Of a DNA stretch of 11,954 bases, positions 6,507-11,954 are shown piece by piece; positions within the stretch are counted from its first letter, which is position 1, and each line of letters begins with the position of its first letter. A program made the translations under genes and the position numbers. Source of the stretch: CAYXAA01 sp964462985 (GTDB lineage Bacteria > Pseudomonadota > Alphaproteobacteria > Rhizobiales > Stappiaceae); contig CAYXAA010000067.1 in NCBI GenBank assembly GCA_964462985.1, positions 1-11,954 of the forward strand, written 5' to 3'. The notes below the pieces were generated by a model that searched no databases, had not been told where the DNA came from, and saw nothing but the letters and a program-made list of their open reading frames with translations.

Positions 6507-6707
6507 TCAGGCAGCCGGCACGACGTCATAGCCGGCCGCCTCGATCGCCTTGACGAACTCGTTGTCCGGTTTGTCCGACCGCACGCGCGCGATCCCGGTG
6601 GCGAGATCGATTTCCGCCTGTGCCGCGGGATCGGCTGCTGCGATCGCCTTCCGGACGGAGCGCACGCAGCCGTCGCAGGCCATGCCTTCGATCTTGATGG
6701 TCAGCAT
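6507..6707 (-). CDS. copZ: Heavy-metal-associated (HMA) copper chaperone, CopZ type
   Basis: A small cytosolic metal-binding protein that would bind Cu(I) and pass it to a P-type ATPase. The 66-residue product is one HMA domain with the ferredoxin-like pattern and metal site GMACDGCVRSVRKAI (Cys 11 and 14). The C-terminal VKAIEAAGYDV matches the usual last strand of CopZ and Atx1 proteins. The ATG at 6707 is fixed by an AAGGA site six bases upstream; an in-frame ATG at 6836 would add 43 residues unlike the family and would start upstream of the copper promoter. A MerR-family copper operator lies about 70 bases upstream, supporting copper rather than mercury as the metal. No copper ATPase or regulator gene is adjacent. 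Confidence 0.9.
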   Translation of the reverse strand: MLTIKIEGMACDGCVRSVRKAIAAADPAAQAEIDLATGIARVRSDKPDNEFVKAIEAAGYDVVPAA

Positions 6708-6713
6708 CGGATG

Positions 6714-6718
6714 TCCTT
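6714..6718 (-). promoter_or_regulatory. Ribosome-binding site fixing the copper chaperone start
   Basis: AAGGA on the minus strand, six bases before the ATG at 6707. It decides for the 66-residue product over the longer reading. Confidence 0.8.
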
Positions 6719-6751
6719 CAGGTCCAGGCGACGATGTCGCGGGCTTCCCCG

Positions 6752-6783
6752 GATGTGGAGGCTCCAGCCGCTGGAAGGTCAAG
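6752..6783 (-). promoter_or_regulatory. CueR/HmrR-type copper operator and promoter
   Basis: On the minus strand the sequence reads CTTGACCTTCCAGC then GGCTGGAG, matching the typical copper-responsive MerR-family promoter that begins CTTGACCTTCC with a dyad between -35 and -10. The -35 box is TTGACC (6777-6782). The dyad centre is TCCAGC-N-GCTGGA (6763-6775). A 19-base spacer, as in MerR-type promoters, puts the -10 at 6752-6757 (CACATC), which is a poor match by itself, as expected for activator-dependent promoters. The predicted start is near 6745, about 38 bases before the chaperone ATG. The regulator itself is not in the window. Confidence 0.75.
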
Positions 6784-6784
6784 A

Positions 6785-6927
6785 CCCGCTGCAGCCGGTC
6801 GGACGGCGTCCCCAAGCTGCTCGGAAGCTCGAACACAGATGCCGGCCTGATCGTCTAGTCGACGGGGGAGCGTGCCGCGTCGTCCCGCGAGGGCAGCGGC
6901 GCGCAAGCTTGGTTCCCGGGCGATCGG
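6785..6927. other. Non-coding stretch upstream of the copper operator
   Basis: Between the GFA-family stop codon and the copper operator there are about 140 bases with no credible gene on either strand. I read it for remains of a copper ATPase or MerR regulator and recognised none. No terminator with a T-run is seen. Confidence 0.4.
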
Positions 6928-7392
6928 TCACCCCGGCCGCACACCGTCGCGCGCGAAGGCTTCGACCAGCGGCTCATAAGCCTCGAGCTCCGGCAGACCG
7001 TCGAAGCTGTGGACCGCCGGTGTCGTCGCCCACGGCAGTTTCTCTGCGGTCCAGGTCTCGACATAGGGAACGACCCAGTGGTGATCGTCGAGCATGGTCG
7101 CGCGCACATTGACCAGGAAATCCAGCCCGCCAGGGCGAGTGAACACCCAGTTCTTGCAATGCGGGCAATAGAGCTGCTTGTGCACGCCATGCATGCCGCC
7201 GACGGCAGGCTCGCCGCTGGTGACTTCGAACCCCTCGCTCGGCACGGCGAGCGAAAGCGAATAGGCGCTCGCCGTCAGCTTCTGGCATCCGGTGCAATGG
7301 CACGCCATCGTCAGCAGCGGCGGCGCGCTGATGCGGAAGCGCAGTTGGCCGCACATGCAGCCGCCGTCCCAGGGCAGGTGCCAGTCGCTCAT
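6928..7392 (-). CDS. GFA/CENP-V family zinc-binding protein
   Basis: A member of the family named after glutathione-dependent formaldehyde-activating enzyme. Most bacterial members have no proven activity, so a reaction is not claimed. The 154-residue product has the family cysteine pattern: GGCMCGQLRF (Cys 12 and 14), ACHCTGCQK (Cys 31, 33 and 36) and YCPHCKNW (Cys 76 and 79), which would bind zinc. Length and motif order fit the family. The start at 7392 is fixed by a GGGAGG site; an upstream start at 7458 would add 22 residues without family similarity. A weak promoter-like pair (TTGTGC 7453-7458, TACTCT 7430-7435, 17-base spacer) lies upstream. It is divergent from the EAL-domain gene and shows no visible link to it. 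Confidence 0.9.
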   Translation of the reverse strand: MSDWHLPWDGGCMCGQLRFRISAPPLLTMACHCTGCQKLTASAYSLSLAVPSEGFEVTSGEPAVGGMHGVHKQLYCPHCKNWVFTRPGGLDFLVNVRATMLDDHHWVVPYVETWTAEKLPWATTPAVHSFDGLPELEAYEPLVEAFARDGVRPG

Positions 7393-7685
7393 CCGTAATC
7401 CCTCCCGCGCGGCCGCCGCATCCTTGACGAGAGTAAGCCGCCGGCGGTCGCTGCACAAACCCCGGTTGCGGCCGATCCTTCGAGATCACCATCGCCGCTG
7501 CTGTTGTGGACGCCTGGCGACGGCTGCGGCTATGCTTCAGTCTTGGGGCTGCCGCTCTCCAGATCCGCACGCCGGCTGCCGCCGGGGCAGCGGTCGTGCG
7601 AGCGGCGTGAAGATTCGGAAGAATCACCTTATTCAGGCACAATTCTGAAGCCGGGTACGATTCGGCTGGGGCCCGTTGGAACGCC
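7393..7685. other. Divergent intergenic region, GFA gene and EAL gene
   Basis: About 290 bases with no credible gene. A perfect 10-base palindrome CCGCCGGCGG lies near 7438-7447 inside a weak promoter-like arrangement for the GFA gene. On the plus strand, TTCAG-N8-CTGAA (7632-7649) is followed by TACGAT (7656-7661), a possible -10 for the EAL gene with only a weak -35 (TTCAGG). None of these is convincing alone. Confidence 0.4.
7401..7406 (-). promoter_or_regulatory. Ribosome-binding site fixing the GFA-family start
   Basis: GGGAGG on the minus strand, eight bases before the ATG at 7392, supports the short 154-residue reading. Confidence 0.75.
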
Positions 7686-9074
7686 ATGGCACGCGCGGCG
7701 ACGTTCACAATCTTCCTCTTCATGGCGATCATCGCCGTGTCGGTCGGTGCTGTTCTGGTGTTCCAGTTCGGCCGGCCGCTGGCGGAAGCCGTGTCGCTGA
7801 CGCTGGTCCTGCTCTGCACCATGGCGGTGTTCCATCTCGTCTTCGCCCGTTCGCGCGAGCGCGGCGAGGTGGCCCAGGCGGTCGACCGGCTTGAGGAGCG
7901 ACTCGCCGAGATCGACGAGGACGTCGACAACCTCGAGGGCCGGCTCACCGGGGTCGAGAACACGATCCCGCGCCGCACCCGCGAGGAGATCGACCCGCTG
8001 TTTGCCGAGATCGAAGTGCTCGGCACGCTTGTCAAGCAGATGGCCGAGGCCATGGCAGACATGGAGGGCCGCATCGAGGTGCAGGAACGCACCGCCCTGC
8101 CGCCGTCGCCACCGCCGCGCCTTGCCCAGTATACCGAGGCGCCACGCGAGATCGGCTACCGCAGCGACACGCCGCCTCGTCCGGCACCTGAGCCGGCACC
8201 GCGGCAAGCTCCGCCGGTTGCCGCGCCGACCGCCGAGGACCGCATTGCCGTCGCTCATGTGCCGCCGCGACGGCAAAGGGCCGACCTGAGGCTGCGCCAG
8301 GTCATCCGCGAAGCGATCGACGCCAACCGCGTCGACCTATATCTGCAGCCCATCGTCACGCTGCCGCAGCGCCGTGTGCGCTTCTACGAGGCACTGACGC
8401 GGCTGCGCGATGCAGACAACAACGTGCTGGAGGCGGTCGACTTCCTCGACGAGGCGGCGCAGGCCGGCCTGCTGCCGTCGATCGACAATCTGCTGCTGTT
8501 TCGCGCCGTCCAAGTGCTGCGCCGCCTGTCGAGTCGCAACCGCGAGGCCGGCCTCTTCGTCAACATCTCCACCGCCACGCTCCTGGACGAGACCTTCTTC
8601 CCCGGGTTCCTCGACTTTGTCCGGGGCCAGCGCAGCTTCGCCGAGCAGCTCGTCTTCGAATTCTCCCAGGCCGACGTAGCGGAGATGGGGGCGGTGGAGC
8701 TGGAGAGCCTCGCCGCGCTGTCCGAAATCGGCTTCCGGTTTTCCGTCGACCGTATCGCCGACCTCCGGATGGACTTCAAGCACCTCGCCGACCGCGGCTT
8801 CCGCTTTGCCAAGCTGCGGGCCGCCCGGCTGATCGGCGATGATGCCGTCGATGCCATCCAGGGCAACATCCACCCCGCCGACCTCGGCGACCTTCTGCAG
8901 CGTTACGGCATGGAGCTGATTGTCGACCACGTCGAGACCGAGGCGCAAGTGCTCGACCTCCTCGACGTCGACGTTCGCATGGCCCAGGGCTACCTGTTCT
9001 CGCCCCCCCGCCCGGTTCGCCCGGAGGTGCTACAGGGCAGCCCGCCCCGGGTGGCGCGGCGGGCCGCGGAGTAG
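7686..9074 (+). CDS. tipF: TipF-like membrane protein with degenerate EAL domain
   Basis: Probably a cyclic-di-GMP receptor, not a phosphodiesterase. The 462-residue product has two N-terminal membrane helices (about 7-27 and 35-54), a coiled coil (about 58-135), a proline-rich linker (about 138-195) and an EAL domain (about 200-445). This is the architecture of Caulobacter TipF, an effector that binds cyclic di-GMP and guides flagellum assembly. The EAL motif itself is kept (YEALTR, E235), as are the Asn of FVNIS (N293), the Glu of VFEFSQ (E325), K376 and QGYLFSPP near 434. The catalytic DDFGTG loop is replaced by VDRIADL (354-360), losing the second Asp, and the usual AEGVE reads VDHVE (413-417). 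The ribosome-binding site is weak. No flagellar gene is in the window, so the name rests on architecture and residue pattern. Confidence 0.85.
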   Translation: MARAATFTIFLFMAIIAVSVGAVLVFQFGRPLAEAVSLTLVLLCTMAVFHLVFARSRERGEVAQAVDRLEERLAEIDEDVDNLEGRLTGVENTIPRRTREEIDPLFAEIEVLGTLVKQMAEAMADMEGRIEVQERTALPPSPPPRLAQYTEAPREIGYRSDTPPRPAPEPAPRQAPPVAAPTAEDRIAVAHVPPRRQRADLRLRQVIREAIDANRVDLYLQPIVTLPQRRVRFYEALTRLRDADNNVLEAVDFLDEAAQAGLLPSIDNLLLFRAVQVLRRLSSRNREAGLFVNISTATLLDETFFPGFLDFVRGQRSFAEQLVFEFSQADVAEMGAVELESLAALSEIGFRFSVDRIADLRMDFKHLADRGFRFAKLRAARLIGDDAVDAIQGNIHPADLGDLLQRYGMELIVDHVETEAQVLDLLDVDVRMAQGYLFSPPRPVRPEVLQGSPPRVARRAAE

Positions 9075-9146
9075 CGGCCGGTTCCCGTGAGCAAGCACAG
9101 CGGCAACTGCAACGCCGGTTCCACCCACGCCTTCCCGCCGTGGTCG

Positions 9147-9186
9147 GCCGGGCGCCTCGAGTTTCGGCCGTACGGGGCGACCCGGC
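9147..9186. terminator. GC-rich hairpin between convergent genes
   Basis: GCCGGGCGCC (9147-9156) can pair with GGCG-A-CCCGGC (9176-9186), a ten-pair stem with one bulged A and a 19-base loop. It is in the 118-base gap between the converging EAL and M16 genes, where a shared terminator is expected. There is no clear T-run on either strand, so this is tentative. Confidence 0.35.
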
Positions 9187-9192
9187 GCGTTG

Positions 9193-10557
9193 TCACGACG
9201 CGCTCGGCCCGACGGTCACCACCGCCGGACTGACCCCACCGAGCAGCCGCCGGGCGATGCGCTTGACATCTTCGAGCGTCACCGCCTCGATCAGCGAATT
9301 GCGCTTTTCGATATAGTCGATGCCGAGGTCGTCGAGCTGGATACCGACAAGCTGGTTGGCGATCTTGTTCGAGGTATCGAAGCGCAGAGCATAGGAGCCC
9401 GTCAGGAAGGCCTTGGCCTTGGCCAGTTCCTCTTCAGTCGGCCCCTCTTCGGCCATCCTCTTCAGCTGCGCGTCGATGATGTCGACCGTCTCCTGCGCCC
9501 GGTCCGCGCGCGTGCCCGTCATGCCCATCAGCAGCCCGGCATGGTCGAAGGGGATGAGATAGGAGCCGACCGAGTAGGCGAGGCCGCGCTTTTCGCGCAC
9601 CTCCTCATAAAGCCACGACGAGAACGATCCACCGCCGAGGATATGGTTCATCACATACGCAGTAATGAAGTCCGGATCTTTGCGCTTCATGCCCGGCAGC
9701 GTGAATCGGATCGACGTCTGCGGCACATCGAGTTCGATCGCCTTCGTCACATTGCTGCGCGGCTCGATGTCGGCAACCGGGGTCAGCTCCGTCGCCTCCG
9801 GCAGCGCGCCGAAGGCGGCATCGACCAGCGGCGTCAGGGTCTGAGCATCGATCGCGCCGACCACGGCAATCTTCAACGTGCTGCGCGAGAACAGCTTGCG
9901 GTGCTGGGCGGCAAGATCCTCCGGTGTCAGGGCGGCGACGCTGTCCTCCGTGCCGTCGACTGGAAGGCCGTACGGATGACCGGGGAAGACCAGAGCTGCC
10001 GTTTCGCGGTTGGCGATATGGTCGGGGTCGGTCGCGTTGCGGCGCAGGCGGGAAATGATCTGCGCCTTCATCCGCTCCACCGGCTCAGCGTCGAACCGGG
10101 GCTCGTTGAGCGAAAGCCGAAGCATCTCGAAGGCGTCGGACGCGTTCGGCGCCAGCGTGCGCAGCGAGCCGTAGAATGCGTCGCGGCCCGCATCGTAGCT
10201 GAGCCGCATGGCGAGGTCCTCGAGTCGGCCCTGGAAGGCGCGGGAATCGAGGTCGCCGGCGCCTTCGTCGAGCGTGGTCGACAGCAGGTTGGTGAGGCCT
10301 GTCTTGCCCTCCGGGTCCTGGGAGGCACCGCCTCGGAAGGCGAACTCGACGGCGACGATCGGCACCGTGTGGTCCTCCACCAGCCACACTTCGATCCCGC
10401 CGGGCGTGGTGACGCGCTGAATCTCCGTGGCCCCGGCGCCGGCGGCGGGCAGAAATGCGACGAAGCCGAGCGTCGCAAGGGCCGCGAGCGCGCCGCGGGC
10501 GCGCGCGAGCAGGCGACGGTCGCGGGCGGGACGGGAGGAGGGGGAGGGACGGTGCAT
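9193..10557 (-). CDS. M16-family peptidase-like protein without the zinc site (non-catalytic subunit)
   Basis: A member of the M16B insulinase/processing-peptidase family that lacks the catalytic residues. The 454-residue product has an N-terminal signal (arginine-rich start, hydrophobic core about 22-38, ending AAGAGA) and so is predicted to be periplasmic. Where active members have HxxEH, this one has NLLST (about 90-94), in an otherwise normal context (GKTGLT before, LDEGAG after). The C-terminal M16 landmark is intact: GGSFSSWLYEEVREKRGLAYSVGS at about 310-333. In two-subunit M16 enzymes one partner carries zinc and the other supplies the Arg/Tyr substrate-binding part, and this gene directly follows a zinc-site paralogue. 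The ATG at 10557 is preferred because AAAGAGATCGAG precedes it; ATGs at 10575 and 10578 are alternatives that lack a clear ribosome-binding site. Confidence 0.92.
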   Translation of the reverse strand: MHRPSPSSRPARDRRLLARARGALAALATLGFVAFLPAAGAGATEIQRVTTPGGIEVWLVEDHTVPIVAVEFAFRGGASQDPEGKTGLTNLLSTTLDEGAGDLDSRAFQGRLEDLAMRLSYDAGRDAFYGSLRTLAPNASDAFEMLRLSLNEPRFDAEPVERMKAQIISRLRRNATDPDHIANRETAALVFPGHPYGLPVDGTEDSVAALTPEDLAAQHRKLFSRSTLKIAVVGAIDAQTLTPLVDAAFGALPEATELTPVADIEPRSNVTKAIELDVPQTSIRFTLPGMKRKDPDFITAYVMNHILGGGSFSSWLYEEVREKRGLAYSVGSYLIPFDHAGLLMGMTGTRADRAQETVDIIDAQLKRMAEEGPTEEELAKAKAFLTGSYALRFDTSNKIANQLVGIQLDDLGIDYIEKRNSLIEAVTLEDVKRIARRLLGGVSPAVVTVGPSAS

Positions 10558-10589
10558 GGTCTCGATCTCTTTCATCATGGCCGCTGGCG

Positions 10590-11954
10590 TCAGGACTTGT
10601 TGTCGGCCGGACCGCGCAGGTAGGCGGTGACCGGCGTGCCGGTCAGATACCTCGCCGCCACGGCCTGGACATCCTCGGCCGTCACCGCGGCAATCCTCTT
10701 CGGCCAGGCACGGATCTCCTCGATGGTCTCGCCGCTGGTCAGCCCGGCGCCGAACAGCCTTGCCAGCGACGACTGGCTGTCCTGAGCGTAGATCGCCTGG
10801 GCCAGCAGTGTCTTCTTGGCACGCTCGAGCTCGTCCGCGGTGACGCCGTTTTTGACGATGTCGTCGATCACCGCCCTCGCGGCCTCGGCGATGTCGTCAA
10901 GGTCGCGCCCGCTCTTCGGCACGCCGTAGATGAGGAAGCTCGAGCGGTCGAGCGCCGTGCCGCGATACCAGCAGCCGATGCTGGAAGCGATGCCGTCCTC
11001 GATCACGAGCTTGGTGTAGAGCCGGCTGTTCGCTCCGCCGCCCAGAATCTGCGACAAGAGGTCGAGCGCGGGCGCTTCCTCGCCTTCCGCGGTGTTGTAG
11101 CTCGGCACCAGCCAGGCCTGGCGGACATTCGGCTCCTTGACGTTTGCATCGCGAAGCGTGACGGTCCGCAGCCCTGGCACGTCCTGCGCGTTCGGCCGCT
11201 GCCGGGGACCGGGCTCGGCGCGGCGCGCCACCTGGCCGTAGGTCTTCTCGGCGAGCGTACGCACCTCCTCGGCCGTCACGTCGCCGGCGACGATCAGGAT
11301 CGCGTTGTTCGGCGTATAGTAGCGGTCATAGAAGGCGATCGCGTCTTCCTTCGACATTCTGGCCATCTCGTCCGGCCAGCCGATGATCGGCGTGGCGTAG
11401 GGATGGTTGACGAACAGCATGCTGTCCAGCGTCTCGCCGAGCCGGGCGGACGGGTCGTTGTCGACGCGCATTCGCCGCTCCTCCAGCACAACGTCGCGCT
11501 CTGGCGCGACCACCTCGTCGGTCAGCACCAGGTTGGCCATCCTGTCCGCCTCGAACTGCATCATCGTCTCGAGATGCTCCTTGGCGACACGCTGGAAATA
11601 GGCGGTGTAGTCGTCGCTGGTAAAGGCATTCTCCTCGCCGCCGAGCTCGGCGATCACCTTGGAGAACTCGCCCGCCGGATGCTCCTTCGTGCCCTTGAAC
11701 ATCAGATGCTCCAGGAAATGGGCGATGCCGGAGTTGCCGGGCTCCTCGTCGGCGGCACCGACCTTGTACCAGACCATGTGGGTGACCACCGGAGCGCGGC
11801 GATCGGGGATCACCACCACCTCGAGCCCGTTGTCGAGCGTGAAGGCCGACACGTCGCCCCCGATCCTGACATCCGAGAATTCGGCCGAACTCGCTGCGCC
11901 CGTCACCTCGGCGCGCAAGGCGGCCGGCGCGGCGGAGGCGGCGAGTGCCGCGGC
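10590..11954 (-). CDS. Zinc peptidase of the M16 family (catalytic subunit), N terminus off the right edge
   Basis: A zinc metallopeptidase of the M16B (PqqL/processing-peptidase-like) group. 454 residues are visible and the frame stays open to the right edge, where the alanine-rich segment AAALAASAAPAALRA looks like the end of a signal peptide; the true start lies outside. The zinc site is complete: GIAHFLEHLMFKGT contains HxxEH, and the third ligand Glu occurs 76 residues after the second His, in VVLEERR. The family pattern GGEENAFTSDDYTAYF follows the zinc motif, and the second-domain GGGANSRLYTKLV is present. The next gene starts 32 bases after its stop and encodes the zinc-less paralogue, suggesting one operon and a heterodimer in the periplasm. 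Its promoter is not in the window. Confidence 0.95.
   Translation of the reverse strand, partial: AAALAASAAPAALRAEVTGAASSAEFSDVRIGGDVSAFTLDNGLEVVVIPDRRAPVVTHMVWYKVGAADEEPGNSGIAHFLEHLMFKGTKEHPAGEFSKVIAELGGEENAFTSDDYTAYFQRVAKEHLETMMQFEADRMANLVLTDEVVAPERDVVLEERRMRVDNDPSARLGETLDSMLFVNHPYATPIIGWPDEMARMSKEDAIAFYDRYYTPNNAILIVAGDVTAEEVRTLAEKTYGQVARRAEPGPRQRPNAQDVPGLRTVTLRDANVKEPNVRQAWLVPSYNTAEGEEAPALDLLSQILGGGANSRLYTKLVIEDGIASSIGCWYRGTALDRSSFLIYGVPKSGRDLDDIAEAARAVIDDIVKNGVTADELERAKKTLLAQAIYAQDSQSSLARLFGAGLTSGETIEEIRAWPKRIAAVTAEDVQAVAARYLTGTPVTAYLRGPADNKS

Noticed and set aside
6708..6836. N-terminal extension of the copper chaperone to 109 residues
   Set aside because: It would start upstream of the copper operator/promoter, has no family similarity, and the AAGGA site points to the ATG at 6707.
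6974..8092. A 372-codon open frame on the minus strand spanning the GFA gene, the intergenic region and the EAL gene start
   Set aside because: It is in a different frame from the GFA gene and runs antisense to the EAL gene; its Ser/Arg-rich translation resembles no protein.
9190..10623. A 477-codon open frame on the plus strand opposite the zinc-less M16 gene
   Set aside because: Antisense shadow of a gene with full M16 family features; the translation is low-complexity and shows no domain.
1..11954. A new defence, mobile or repeat-based system
   Set aside because: I looked for repeats, CRISPR-like arrays, transposase or integrase genes, toxin-antitoxin pairs and retron-like structures and found none; nearly all coding capacity belongs to recognised families.

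Overview
The window is high-GC DNA that reads as a chromosomal segment of an alphaproteobacterium, most likely of the Hyphomicrobiales (Rhizobiales) type. This rests on a CIRCE-controlled groESL operon, a TipF-like degenerate EAL protein, a paired M16 peptidase locus, and a short copper chaperone behind a CueR/HmrR-type operator. The genus cannot be fixed from sequence reading alone. No tRNA, rRNA, CRISPR array, insertion sequence or phage gene was seen.

Layout, left to right. (1) 1-991, minus strand: the start of groEL (cut by the left edge), complete groES, and the groES control region with a perfect CIRCE operator just downstream of a TTGACA-N17-TAAATC promoter. (2) 1079-3255, minus strand: a secreted protein of unknown function, preceded by a 25-bp perfect palindrome abutting a candidate promoter, and upstream of it a sigma-54 activator with a degenerate receiver domain. 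(3) 3516-6499, plus strand, divergent from the activator: a tight three-gene operon for a MacAB/LolCDE-like exporter (HlyD-type periplasmic adaptor, FtsX-family permease, ATPase; the last two overlap by ATGA). (4) 6507-6707, minus strand: a 66-residue copper chaperone (CopZ type) with its own MerR-family copper operator/promoter, but no copper ATPase or regulator next to it. (5) 6928-7392, minus strand: a GFA/CENP-V family zinc protein. (6) 7686-9074, plus strand: a membrane-anchored, coiled-coil, proline-linker protein with a degenerate EAL domain, matching the architecture of the cyclic-di-GMP effector TipF. (7) 9193-11954, minus strand: two M16 peptidase-family proteins. The upstream one keeps the HxxEH zinc site and runs off the right edge; the downstream one has lost it, so the pair looks like a catalytic/non-catalytic heterodimer.

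Most of the window is housekeeping or commonly shared chromosomal content, and I see no clear sign of a wholly new system. The most interesting points are the regulatory ones (the orphan copper operon, the palindrome in front of the unknown secreted protein, and the sigma-54 activator lacking receiver residues beside an exporter of unknown substrate) and the two degenerate-enzyme cases (EAL and M16).
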